Shown piece by piece: positions 26,468-38,478 of a stretch of DNA of 64,000 nucleotides. The stretch comes from Paratinospora sagittata (taxonomy: Eukaryota; Streptophyta; Magnoliopsida; Ranunculales; Menispermaceae). A model generated the notes under the pieces. It saw nothing but the letters and a program-made list of their open reading frames with translations. It was not told the DNA's origin and ran no database searches. Where the stretch lies: NCBI GenBank assembly GCA_035771175.1, contig CM069590.1, positions 56,896,477 through 56,960,476 on the forward strand, given 5' to 3'. Each line of letters begins with the position of its first letter. Positions within the stretch are counted from its first letter, which is position 1. Both the position numbers and the translations under genes were made by a program.

Positions 26468-26653
26468 GAGAGCTTTTTTAAAAATATTTTTTTCAAAAAT
26501 CACTTTTAGAGGAAAGCATTTTTGAAAAAAATTAGTTTCTCCCGAGTTCTTTTAAAAACTACATTTTTTTTTTACCAAATTTTAGCTAAAAATAAGTATT
26601 GTCAAACACCTCTAAAAGTGTTTTTAAATAAACAATACTTTAGAAAAGCTCTC
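26468..26653. mobile_element. MITE-like inverted-repeat element, about 186 bp
   Basis: The left end GAGAGCTTTTTTAAAAA pairs with the right end TAGAAAAGCTCTC. Internally CACTTTTAGAGG pairs with CCTCTAAAAGTG. The whole stretch folds back on itself and has no ORF, so it reads as a small non-autonomous DNA transposon. Superfamily and target duplication are not determined. Confidence 0.6.
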
Positions 26654-27529
26654 TCTAACGAGGCTTATAGAGGTGAAAGTCTTCAACGAGTAAAATAATT
26701 GTTTATGCTAACAACTTTTTTATTTAATAAGGGGCATCCTCCCTCTATAATTAAGTAGGAGTGCAAGCAACCCAATTGACCCGACCTGACAAAATTCGAC
26801 CATTTCAGGTTGTGTCGTGTTATTTAAATGATGATCCGACCATTTTGAGTCGAATTGTGGGTCCCGGCTAAAAGGGTTTGGTTTCACCCGAACCGACCCG
26901 ACCTTACACCCCAGCAGGCACTCCTTCCCTTCTTTTTTTCCCTCTTGTCTCGTCTCTCTCACAAGTCACATCTCTGCCCTTTTTTTTGTCTTACCCCCTC
27001 CTCCCCTCCCGCCAAAAAGCTAAAACCGACCAACCCGACCTTAGGTCAGTCAGGTTGGCTCTCAAAAAGGGGAGGTCAGGTGGATTTAGGGGTTAAAACT
27101 AAACCCACCCCGACTTGTTTTCACTCCTAATAATAAGACATTACGATGACTTTATACCAACAAGTGTGGGTGGCTATGCATGGAAGATTATTTACATGAT
27201 CCACTTTGGGTCTCATGTCCCCAATCTCCTTTTGTATCTTTATACATCCCAATTATATTTGTGTCTTTAGCAATAGATATTGTGCCCTTGCCCACTAGGC
27301 CCTTATGGTACAACCATAAACACCCAAGAACTCAAGTGTCCAATATTATAATCAACCTAGCAAATGAAAGTACTTAAACCTATAATATCCTTATAAACAT
27401 TACGTTTGATAATCTGGGTTCTTCCCATTAGGTCAATCTAATGTTAGTTTTTATTGTAATGTTAACACAACAAGATCTTGACTTTCTTTGATTGTGTGTT
27501 AATAGTTTTTTTTTTTTTGGAATAACATA

Positions 27530-27970
27530 GGGGTGTTGATAAATCAATTTTGATCGGTTTAATGCTCAAACCTAATCTAAACCAAATATGATCAGGTTCG
27601 GTTCGATTTATCTTGATCAGCTTATTTTGAATTACTAACCCAAACCAAATCGAACGAAACATAATTGGTTAGATTTAATCGGTTTAAAATTTTAATTGTA
27701 CATATATTAAATAAATCAAAATAATCAACTATAAACGTATATATATGAAGCAATTTTAACTTTGCTTACGTATATTTAAAAATTTTGAAAATAATGTTTA
27801 CCACTTAAGATGATTATATAACTTTTAATGATAATGTTTATATAATAAAAGAATTATAGACATTAAAAATAAATATTAATAATTTTATTTTATAATCAGT
27901 TATACTTTTCCAAACCTAATCACTTACTAAAAACAAAATCAAACCAAATCAAACCAAACCACTTGACATA
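27530..27970. mobile_element. Dispersed TIR element rich in AAACCRAACC, copy 1
   Basis: It begins AGGGGTGTTGATAAATC and continues with GATCGGTTTAATGCTCAAAC and repeated AAACCAAA/CGGTTCGG blocks. An AT-rich core (AAGATGATTATATAACTTTT) precedes mirrored AAACCAAATC blocks and a degraded TTGACATA end. Block order matches 58675-59226 throughout, so both are copies of one family. Non-coding. Confidence 0.7.
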
Positions 27971-27972
27971 GA

Positions 27973-28048
27973 AAACATTGTAAAGATAAAAATAAAGTTT
28001 AAATGGAGAGTAAACATTGTAAAGATAAAAATAAAGTTTAAATGGAGG
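27973..28048. repeat. 39-bp tandem duplication
   Basis: AAACATTGTAAAGATAAAAA and its continuation occur twice in direct contact, ending TTTAAATGGAG. Directly abuts the end of the TIR element. Confidence 0.9.
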
Positions 28049-28185
28049 GTCTTATTTTAATTTTTTTCCTGTTAATGCAAGGTTAAACTTATAACAAATT
28101 GCAGGGATAATTAAATAACCTCCCTACCTCCCTACCTCCCTAATTTATTTAATTCCTTTTATTTAGAAAAAGGAAAAAGAAAGAA

Positions 28186-28258
28186 CACGCTCGGTGGGAC
28201 TCGAACCCACAATCGCCTGATTAGAAGTCAGACGCCTCATCCATTAGGCCACGGGCGC
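28186..28258 (-). tRNA. tRNA-Arg(TCT), possibly weakened acceptor stem
   Basis: On the minus strand, a 73-base cloverleaf starts GCGCCCGTGGCC, with D-arm CTAATGGATGAGG, anticodon stem-loop CTGACTTCTAATCAG (anticodon TCT) and T-arm GTGGGTTCGAGTCCCAC. Acceptor pairing GCGCCCG/CGAGCGT has one C-A mismatch (fifth pair) and a terminal G-U. The usual plant gene pairs fully here, so this copy may be less active or decaying. No intron. Confidence 0.88.
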
Positions 28259-28465
28259 TCTCTTGTTAACGTCGTCTCTGTCTAAGTAAAATTCCTATAA
28301 AGCTCACTCTGCCTTCTATTTCCTTGGGGTTTAACACAGCAGCGCCCTCCGCTCGAGCAGGGGAAGCAAAACCCCGGTTTCATTCAAAACGAGCAGACAC
28401 AGAGACAGAGGGAGAGAGGGAGAGACTACCTTTTTTTCCTTTTCTTTGCTCTGGCTTCCGAGTTA

Positions 28466-31400
28466 ATGGAGTTGGTCATAGCGTCGTCTCCCACAGACAC
28501 CGGAATCAGCTGCTGGGACCTCCGTTCGGGCGCAGAGCAGTTGCGCCACAAATCCTGCACTTCTCCTCCTCACGGCCTCACTTGCGTCGGCCACCACTTT
28601 CTTGCGTCCTCTCAGCTTCGCGACTCTTCTTCTTCTTCCTCCGGTTCCATTCTTTACTGGTCATGGAACAAGGTTTCGCTTCCTTCCTCCGATTTATTAA
28701 TGCCTTGCTTCCGCTTCTCCGTCATTAATTTTAAAGTTTTTCTTGTTTGTTAAACTCGGGATGATCATGGCGAAGATCTCGGGAATTGTTTTATTTTTGG
28801 TTTTTTATTTTTTTTATGCGAGTAGTTGGTTAGGTTATAATAATGCGAAGTGAACTTTGATAGAAATATTAAATAAAAATACAAACCAGAAAGTTTCGTC
28901 TAGAATCTTTAATTGCTCAAGGGACTGTTTCACTTAATCAGATCATAGTTGAGTGATCTGATGTTACGGAAATTGGCTCGGTTGATTTTATTGGCAATAA
29001 GCTTATTTAGTGCGGTCTTACTCTTAGTGTTTATTGTCTCCGTTAATAACATTATGAAACTAGGGCGTATAAAGGAATGAGGATGACTGGTGACATGTAG
29101 ACAATTAATTAAAGAAGCACAAAAAGCATAAGAGATTTTTTTCTTCAGTGATTTCCGTTTGGAAGAATAAATCTAAATGAGGCATTCTTTTGTTGAATTA
29201 GGTGAAATCCATAGGCCATCTCGTGCCGAGGATTGAATCTAGTAGTAGTCGATTTTCAATTCTCGACTATTCTGTATTACTAGCAGATTTGCTAAATTTG
29301 GAGTGCCTTCATATTGCAGCCGCAGGTGGGTGTCAAAAGCTTTCCTGCTGAGCCGATTAATCCTCTTGTTTCTAACAGCAATGGCGCATATATTATTGGA
29401 GGCGGCTTATCTGGAGACATTTACTTATGGGAGGTAAATTTTCTGGCTTGTGCTAATATTCTGTTTGGGTCATTAGTAACTACCAGCCAGGTGCTTTTAA
29501 ATAACTTATAAAGTGACAATCTTGATAACCAAAATTCAAATAAACTGATTAAGTAGTTAAAATTAGTCTGGCAACTAAATTAAAGGAGTTCAGTTGAACC
29601 TAAGAGATGGTTATTCCAAAGTTGAGCTCCTACAGTATTGGGTATATGCACATCTATGTAAAAACTAACTCCGATAACAAAATTATTGCGAGGACAAACT
29701 TTCAAAGTGTCTGGAGTTACCCAACTCGTTGATTTTCGATGCAATTGACCCAAACTAGTTCCATAGTTGTGATAGTTTCGCCTCTGCAAATATCAACCAA
29801 ATCATGTTTAGGGTGTGAATGGCTTGAACAGATCTCATTTTTAATTGAGATTTGATTGAATGGATAAAACTAGTTGTTAATGTGAGGAATGCAGTTATAT
29901 ATGTAAATTTATTCTTGAAACTTAAGTAGCCTAGAGAAATGGCCATGGAATATCTCATTTTTCATCAAAATTTCAGGTAGCCAAAATGGGTAGTCAGGAA
30001 ACAAGTGGTACTTTTTCTTTGTTTTTTGCTCAAAATTCTTTGCAAACTGGCCATTCTTTGCCTCAGCAGCGGTAGTTCACTGAAATGAGTGTACTTAAGA
30101 TCCAATAAGGAACTGGTTTGCTCCTACAATGCTACATGGTGAAAGTTGTAAAAACAAAAACTCAAATGGAGATAAGTTGGGTTTGTCTTGAATCTGTTGG
30201 GTTCTTGTACCTAAGAACAATGAACAAGATCAACTGATGAAGAAAGATAGGTAGATGGGGACCGGGGAGATAATCGTGCATTTGGATATCGTCTCTAATT
30301 ATGTTATTGTACTACTCCTAAAAGTTACATAAGTAGCTTATGAGTGTATCCAAACACTACTTTAATGTGGAATTGTCAAAATTGGAACCTTTTTTTAGTT
30401 TCTAATTATACATTTTTTATGTTTCAGGTTGCGTCTGGGAGACTGCTTAAGAGGTGGCGTGCTCATTATAGAGCTGTTACTTGCTTGGTATTATCTGAAG
30501 ATGAATCTTTATTAATTTCTGGATCTGAAGATGGATGTGTCCGAGTCTGGTCCCTCTTAATGTATTTGTTCCTTACTTTCTTGCTCATAGTATACCATAA
30601 ATAAATTCGATTATTCTTTTTCTATTTAACAAGTCCTTGTTTTAGAGTACTCTGTTTCTTTTTCCATTCCTGCACAGGTTGTTTGATGACATAGGAAGCA
30701 AAGTTGCAAAACACCCTTATGAACTTAGTTTCAGTGAGCACACTTTACGTGTAACAGATATTGTTTCTGGTTATGGAGGGTGCAATGCAATAATCATCTC
30801 TTCTTCTGAGGATCGAACTTGTAAGGTATGGTTTTGCTCTTAATTTAATGTAGTTTTCATCACTTATGGGACATACAGATTTGTTGCATGTTTGCTATTT
30901 TGACATGCTTTGAAGGTTTTATTTGTTTGCTTTATGCTTTTTGCGGTCATTTAACATATAGGTTACTGTCATGACTGGATGATTACCACAACGTAGCTTG
31001 TTGAGATGGTCAATTATTATGGTTTGCTATGTATGCTAGAGGAATAAGATGACCTCCAAATAACAAGGATGGAGATAATTAAGAAAATTATAGTTATTTG
31101 TAATAAACTAAAGATTGATGCATGTTTTATATCAACCTGTCATTTTTGACAATGTCCAAAATATGAGGTTCATCTTGAGGGAATTGTGTCTCTAATGATG
31201 GTTTGTTGACAAGATGAGTCCTTTGGCATTTGTTGATGGGCTATGTTAATTTTTCAGCCTAAACTGAAATGAACCATTCATGCAATGTATACTGGTTAGT
31301 ATTTAGTACCATTATACTTTACTGGCAGAACCAGGTTTTACTGTTAGGAAACATTTTTTTCCCCCATTTTAATGATTGTGTTTATTCAACATGGAAATTA

Positions 31401-34400
31401 AAGGGGAGAGATGTCCAGGAGATTATTAAAGCAAGGAAAATAAAAGAGAAACTAACACTAAAGAATAAATTAATCTTCATTCATTAGTAAAGAACAGTGG
31501 CATCTAGAGGCAAGAATAAGAGATGGCTAATCTTCATACATCATTTTGACCTAATCTACCATAACAGAGTCAATGGAGATTGCTTACAACTCTTTAACAT
31601 ATCATCTTTTTTTCTTTGAATAACTACAACTTTAAGGTTTGGACATATGTTGATCTTGCTAGGATGCGTATCTAATATTTGGAATTGGTTCATAATTTCC
31701 TTGTTTGTGAATCAAACTACTGAACTTCTATTTCACTTAATGATTTGTGTATCTATAGTTTCCCATTATGTTGATGTTTTCTCTTGTGCACTTCTAAAAT
31801 GAATCATCGGAGACAGTCTATGTGTGTGTGTGTGTATGTTTTTATAACTTAACATTTCTGTAACATTTATTAAATCTGCATTGATGATGTATTATCTCAG
31901 GTTTGGAGCTTATCTAAGGGAAAATTATTACGAAACATTGACTTCCCTGCTATAGTTGATGCTATTGTGTTGGACCCTGGCGAGCATGTGTTTTATGCTG
32001 GGGGAAGGGATGGCAAGATATACATTGCTGCACTTAATTCTGAAAGCACATCTAGAAGCAATTATGGAATGCATATACTTGGTTCCTTGTCGGATCACAG
32101 GTATCTTATTTCAGTTTAAACTTCATTTGTTTTGTTGTGTTAGTGTTTTTTGCTGAATTCTTCTTTTATTGAACCCTATAATTTTAGTGAATATTTCACA
32201 AGACCATGAAATCTTATGCAATCCGTCCATTCCCCTTCTAATTTTTCTTACTTATGATGCCATTTTCTGTGGATGAGGCTGGTTATCCATTATAAATAGC
32301 CATCACATCGTTTAGGATGCATTTTGCTGAAGTTCAATTCAAAGTAGAGAATTTTCATAAGATTTACATTTTAGACAAGATTAGAGAATTTTTACCTGAA
32401 TGTTTGGAAGATCCTTGCATCTACTAAAATATGCTAAAACAAGTAACATTATACACTGAGAACAGAGTAAGTTTTAAAATTTAGTACCTACTACCTAGGA
32501 GTAGATTTATACATATTGTAGTTTTTGGTTCTTATGGTGTGTATAGGAAACAATTTATGAGTGAATTAAGACCATTTATTCCAAACATGTATTATTATTT
32601 TTAGGTTAATATTGAAGTCTATCTACCTTTTTTCCCGTCTAAGTGATTCTTAAGTTTTTATCCATTTTGCACAAGATTGAGTTTCAATTTTAGGTATCAA
32701 GGACACCGTGACAAAAATAAAAGTTGACACCAATTTTTCACAATTATTCATTTGATAAGTAAAAATTCTAGTGGATTTTTAAAAAATAATTTCTTCAATT
32801 TTAGGTATCAAGGTCACTGACAAAAATAAAAGTTAACGCCAATTTTTCACAATTATTCATTTGATAAGTAAAACTTCTAGTGGATATTTTAAAAACAATT
32901 TTGTAAATTAATTTGATTTCATTTAAGCTAATACAAGTTGTTTTTGTATTCTTTTAACATTTAACACGTTGAGTAAAAATTTTTGGAGAAGATCAATGAA
33001 ACTTTTAAAAATTTTTGTATTTTTTTGTTTGCAATTCAATTTATAATTCCATGAATAAAAAGTTGGAGAAATTCAATAGAACTTCAGAAACTTTTTGATA
33101 AATTTTCATTCCATGTTCTATATTATTTGTGTTGTCACAAAAATCTATTCATGTCAACTTTTGTCACTGAAGTACTAGTTGACGTTCAGGAGGCTTTGAG
33201 CTACTTATGTGGCAGATGCACAATTATCTTATAATACAACCATGATAAACATCAATGTGTAGGCTAACCATTCTAAAACTAAATTACAAATTATAAGAAG
33301 TTCATCATCAACGAAAGGAATCTTTTCATAGGGAGGCTTTTCCTACAGAGTAGCATTATTTTAGCTAATATTGAACATCCTGTGTTGTTTTTGACTGTTA
33401 GTGTGTCTTTTTAACTAATGTTTCCTTAAATTATTTCTTGTTTTAACTGGTGATTTCAACAGTAAGGCTGTTACTTGCTTAGCGTTTAGTGTGGCTGGAA
33501 ATTTACTAGTATCGGGGTTGGAGGATGGTACTATCCGGATTTGGGACACTAAAACTCATCAAATTATCCGTTTGCTCAAACATTCAAAAGGTATTTTCCA
33601 GATATCAGGTGTACTTTTTTCTTACATTCTGCTTTTTGTACACTTTGTTTTTCTAGTGTAGAGGCTTTTTTTTTTTTGATTAAATTTGAACCATCTTTTC
33701 ATTTTTAATCTAAATGCAAACTTATCTTACTTCTCAGGTCCTGTGAATAATGTTCTCGTTATCAGACAATCATTGTTCTCCAATCCTCGTACATCAGTTG
33801 GCATGGATGCTTCAATTTCTAGAAAGCATGCAACATTGTTGCCTCCACCATTGGATAAATATATGAATTCAAATGAAGAAAATGATGAAATGAGGCCCCT
33901 TGCTGCACTTCATGCTCCCTGTCATGAACCACTGGATACTTTGTACCTCAGTTCTCATGTGATGAAGAATCAAATTAAAGAACTTCAGGTTATTTTCTGT
34001 GACAGATTTGCTCATCTTATGGTTCATTAAGCACGAAAAAAGAGGAAACAATGTGTTATGGGAAAATTTACTTCTCTATAACATGTTTTGGGGCGATGTG
34101 GAGAGCATCAACCAGCAAATTTGTTCTTTTAAAATAAATTTTGCAAAAAGAATCAAAAGATATAAGCATGCTTGATCCAGTTAAGCAGCAGAGCCATTTT
34201 CTTGTAGCTTTGATCTTAGTCTTTTGCATTATTCTAGTACTTGTATTTGCAAAATAGAATAGGGTATAACATGTGCAATTACAATGGTTTGAACAAACGT
34301 AATATGAAGACCATTAAATGCACTAGTTAGGAAAAGTGAATTATTGACAATTAATTGGTAGTGGTGGAAGGAGAAAAAGACTTAAAATAATATGGATAGA

Positions 34401-36180
34401 GATAATTCAGAAATATAACTACATTGTGGACTTAGCTTTGATAGAGCTGAATGGATGAAGCGGATTTGTGTAGTTTAACTCTATAAAGTTGGAAAAAGGC
34501 TTTGTTAAGTTGAATATTGATGTCTCTCTTTCGCTTTCTCAACTCAACTCAATTCAACTAAGCCTTTTCCCAACTAAATGCGGTCAACTACATGAATCCG
34601 CTTTCTCCTCTCTGCTTTCTTAAGGGCTAAGTTAGCACTTAAATGACAAAGAGTTATATCTTTTTTAATTATTCATGTCCGTGCTATTTTAGGTCTTTCT
34701 CTTCCTCTATCATTACTGTAGATTGTTAATAGGTCATTCTTTCTAATTGGCGCATCCATAGATCTTGGACGTCTCTTTTTAATAGGATCATTGACCCCCC
34801 TAATCCACTCACTCCTAACTTTTGGCATCACCTTTGGAGTGCTTCAATTCCAAATAGAATCAGAGTGTTTGGATGGCTTGTGGCTCTCAAGAGAATATGT
34901 ACCTAGGACTTGTTACAGAAACGTATGCCCCACAGTTATTTTTCTCCCCAATGTTGTACGACGTGCTATCATGATTCTGAATTGGTTGACCATCTCTTCT
35001 TTAGGTGTTCTTTTGCTGGCCAGGTTTGGAAGATTTGGGAGGTGCTGTCTGGAAAGTTCTTAAGGCCTTTAACTGTCGATAATTGCTTTGCTTTTGATCA
35101 TCATCTAGGTTTGAGCAGAAGAAGTACTGAAATTGGTCGCATCATTCCAATAGGAGTCCTTTGGTCTATTTGGGGAGAAAGGAACAATAGGATTTTTAAC
35201 AATGCTTGTAAGGGTGCTGTTGACTGTTGGGAGGGATCTAGTGTAGCCGCTGCTCGATGGATCTCTTCCTCTAAACTGGGAGCTGGTTATTCATTTGCAG
35301 AGTGGCATAGGAACTGGAATGCAATGCTGTAATTTCTAGGTGTTTGGAGTTTGGTGTGGTCTTGTGTAGGCGCGTTGTATTTCGGTGTGTCGTCTCTGTC
35401 TTGTTATGAGCATTTCTTATGCTCAACTCGTTATTATGCTTTTTAAGTATCAATATATTATTTTGTATCTTCTAAAAGAAAAAGATCTTCATCAATGTTT
35501 TCAAATTGCCTTAATCGGTTTTCTTTTTCACCCTCTTTTATTATTTTAGTTGTAGAATAGAAACACGATATAGGGTTGTATGACACATTTCAGAGAAACT
35601 TAGTGAGCACATGAATCAAGAAGATATACAAAGAAAAAATGGGCAGTGGCTGCAATTCATATACAGTATTTGTATCTTATTATTATTGTAGGATTTTATA
35701 CTCGTGGTATATGCAAGGTATATATGCACATGGTTTATTACTAGTTTCTTGATCTATGTAGTCATAATGAGACATAATATACTAATTACTATTGATTAAC
35801 CATTTTAAGAATATACTAGATTAAGCTTTTTGTTTCATCTGAATTATAATGGATGACAAGGTGATGATTGATTTGTTATGGATACCTTGGATGTTTTAAT
35901 TTCTGTGAATTCTGTTCATTTGTACTGCTGCTGATGGACCATGCTCCTGTGATGATCAAGCTGGAAATTTCCTGCTGACCAATTCTGGCCTTTGTTTCAG
36001 CAACAAGGTTCTTCTGCCGTTTCTGAAATGGAGTTGGAAAGGCTAAGGCTAGACTGCAAAAGATCTCTGCAGATGGCTCAACATTGGAAGAAAATGTTTG
36101 AAGACCTTCATCAATTTTGTGTGAATGAGATTGTGGATGGCAGTCAAACAGGAGGAGGCTCTAATGGAAACACTAGTTGA
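28466..36180 (+). CDS. RID3: WD40 protein, ROOT INITIATION DEFECTIVE 3-like (IPI3/WDR18 family)
   Basis: Homologue of yeast Ipi3 and human WDR18, a subunit of the Rix1 complex for 60S pre-ribosome maturation. Arabidopsis RID3 mutants fail in adventitious root and shoot meristem formation. Exons: 28466-28672, 29320-29433, 30428-30561, 30678-30825, 31901-32100, 33463-33590, 33738-33988, 36001-36180; in-phase, 453 aa. WD-type repeats include SGDIYLWE, LLISGSEDGCVRVWSL, IIISSSEDRTCKVWSL, FYAGGRDGKIYIA and LLVSGLEDGTIRIWD. The C-terminus carries HVMKNQIKELQQQGSSA and a charged helical MELERLRLDCKRSLQMAQHW segment, as in RID3. The start MELVIASSPTD aligns with the family start. Intron 7 (2 kb) holds a truncated LINE and an inverted pair of retroelement tails; intron 5 (1.4 kb) holds a TIR-like element. 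The coding frame is intact. Confidence 0.94.
32685..33175. mobile_element. TIR-like element with internal duplication in RID3 intron 5
   Basis: A 111-bp unit starting CAATTTTAGGTATCAAGG is present twice in tandem (32685-32795 and 32796-32905). Its GTGACAAAAATAAAAGTTGAC segment is mirrored near 33150 as GTCAACTTTTGTCACTGAAG. This gives an approximately 490-bp fold-back unit without ORFs. Confidence 0.5.
34365..34525 (+). repeat. Retroelement tail, forward arm of an inverted pair in RID3 intron 7
   Basis: Contains GGAGAAAAAGACTTAAAATA, TTTGATAGAGCTGAATGGAT and AAGTTGGAAAAAGGCTTTG. Same family as 4596-4745. Faces the reverse copy 34540-34730. Confidence 0.6.
34540..34730 (-). repeat. Retroelement tail, reverse arm of the inverted pair
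   Basis: On the minus strand it reads GAGGAAGAGAAAGACCTAAA ... GCGGATTCATGTAGTTGACC ... TTAGTTGGGAAAAGGCTTAG ... GAGTTGAGTTGAG, the least degraded tail of this family in the window. It lies tail-to-tail with 34365-34525, so an intron transcript could fold here. Confidence 0.65.
34768..35475 (+). pseudogene. 5'-truncated LINE with zinc-binding RT C-terminus in RID3 intron 7
   Basis: Broken reading frame with plant LINE ORF2 C-terminal features: FWHHLW..SIPNRIRVFGWL, one in-frame stop, then LLQKRMP, a Cys/His cluster (CC..CYHDSELVDHLFFRC) of the zf-RVT domain, LWSIWGERNNRIF and SEWHRNW-like ending. A non-coding 3' tail follows to about 35475. The 5' truncation and stop mean it is dead. It sits in the RID3 intron in sense orientation, downstream of the inverted tail pair. 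Confidence 0.8.
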
Positions 36181-37377
36181 GTCGAACCCAACCACTGGTA
36201 ATCCAGAAACCAGTGAAAATTTTGTAGGTATGACTAATATATATTTTGGCTCACTAGTTTCATGGATTCATTTAGTTGAGGAAAACATTATTATATTGGC
36301 CCATTTGGCAAAATTAATTGTAAGAATGAATAGTTGGCAGAACTGATAATGTTAAGCAAGCTGTTCCTTTAACTGTTCTGTATGTTAGTACCTCTTATGT
36401 GATCGTTATTAGTGTTTTGTCAAATGATCTGACCACAAGTTGACATAGCTTCAATTTGTTGACATTAACTACCATTTTAGAACTTGATTTAATTGATTGC
36501 TTCAGTGGTGTTGATTACTTCAATTGTAATTCTCTGAATGAAGTGCTTTTGGGCTCCGTTTGAGTTTTCTCTCCTTTTCTTCTACTTTATTTTAGATGGT
36601 TCTCAATTTCTGATTGTTGTATGATTTGTTTTTTAAATATCTTTCCTCGGTCTCCCATCATAAAACCAATTAAGGTAATTTGGACACGTATAGGAAGTAG
36701 ATTCATGAAGTTGACCCCATGTAGTAGAGAAAAGGCTTAGTTGAGTTGAGTTTTGATCTCCCGTCAGAAATATAAATATTTGTATTGCTAGTTTGTGATG
36801 TCTACTCAATAGAGTATTAAATGTCATCAATCATCATCAATCTACCAAAACTAGTGAATATATGTGGAAATAGGTAACAAAAACCATGACATTACATTTG
36901 AATTGTGCGATCCACTAATTATAAAATGTTGGTCAACATTTTCTACATCCATGCACTCATGTGTGCACGCACAATGCACGTGTTTTTTCTTTTTATTCAT
37001 TAAAATTGAAAATTTTATTTGAAATTAAAGTTTCAAATTAAGGGCAAACTAATAATAGTATTGTTATTTTGATAATATATATTAATATTGTATATGTTAA
37101 ACTAGTAAAGATATAATTTTTATTTATAAATAGAAAGAGGGTAAAAGATAGTAAAATGTTAGAATTGAAAAGAGTTGAAAAGAGAAATTGAGTGTAAAGT
37201 GGCCTGAAAATAGGAGAAGTGGGGATTTCTTAAATTACCATATTATAGCTCGATACTTAATTGTTTGAAAACAATAATTATAAGTTTTTAAGGGTTAACA
37301 TTGGAAGTTTGGCAAAAATGGCCAGGTAGTGCATGAATGGAGTTGAAGTAGACTAAATTTTGAAGGTTCGGGTAGAA

Positions 37378-38478
37378 GGGTGAAGTCCACCTATATATGT
37401 CCGTGGAAGTTCATTTCCCCTTTGGTGCCTCAGTTCTCTCCTCATGTGGCATTCATAGTTGGTAATGGACAGCTATTAAGGTTTTGGGAGGTCAGGTGGT
37501 TGGACAACTCAACACTGGCTACTACTTTTCCACACCTCTACAGACTATCTAACTTCCATAATCACCCCATAGCCTCCTTTTTGGACCATTCTTTTCCATC
37601 ACACTCCCAAAACACGTCCTGGAACTTGCACTTCCCTAGAGCCTTAACGGATAGAGAGTTGGTTGACATTGGTTCCCTTCTTAACAAACTCAAAACGTTT
37701 CCTTTACACTAGAACCAGATAGGATAACTTGGTCTCTTGATCCATCTAAGGCATACACATGCTCAACACTAATTGATGCACCACACATTATACCATCCAC
37801 TTGCTTTACTCACATTTGGCAGGCATATGTTCCATCTAAGGTAAAGGTATTTGGGTGGGCTTTGGGTCATAGGCGTATCAATACAATGGAAATGATGCAA
37901 CGAAGACTTCCCAATATGTGTTTGTCACCTCACTGCTGTACCTTCTGCAAAATGAGTGGGGAAAACATAGATCATATGTTCTTTCAATGTGACTATGTGA
38001 GGAAGATATGGGGGGAATGGATCAAATTTTCAGGGCATAGATTCATGGCCCCTAACCAGGTGGAAGAGGCTTTGTCGTTACAACATCTGCCCTCTTTGTC
38101 AATTAAGGAAAGAGGGTTGGGTATGATTGCATTTGTGCTTCATTATGGATGATATGGCTCGAACGTAATAATAGAGTATTTCATGGCGTGGAAAAGTCTG
38201 GATTGCAGCTTTGGGAAGACATCAAACTCAAGGCTAGTACATGGGTCTTTGCTTCACCTTTGGGTGGGGGTTTCTCAATATCTGAATGGTTATTAAATTG
38301 GAGTAAGTAATTGTATGTATGTGGGTAGGGATATTCTATATTAAATAGGAAAGGGGCTAGCTGGGGTGTCTATATGGATAGAAGATTGGATTCTATAGTT
38401 CCTGATTTACTTCTGGTAAACAGTACATGTATCTATCTTATTATTACATCAATATAATTCATGTTGTTTCCGCTAAAA
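37378..38478 (+). pseudogene. 5'-truncated LINE remnant (RT C-terminal region)
   Basis: Frames with LINE ORF2 signatures: PWKFISPLVPQFSPHVAFIV, VGNGQLLRFWEVRWL and FPHLYRLS, then frameshifted VPSKVKVFGWALGHRRINTM and the zf-RVT Cys/His cluster (CC..CKMSGENIDHMFFQC), then MIWLERNNRVFHG and SEWLLNW. The 3' end has an A-rich run at about 38476-38498. Multiple frameshifts; not functional. Confidence 0.8.

Larger units (their letters stand above)
25749..28185. other. KH gene promoter and spacer with MITE-like elements
   Basis: No gene recognised. It holds the KH gene 5' UTR/promoter, an inverted-repeat element (26468-26653), copy 1 of a dispersed TIR element (about 27530-27970), a 39-bp tandem pair (27973-28048) and a CCTCCCTA triplet at about 28122-28142. 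Confidence 0.7.

Noticed and set aside
34910..35332. Possible novel 140-aa Cys-rich gene
   Set aside because: Matches the zf-RVT end of plant LINE ORF2, with an in-frame stop just upstream.
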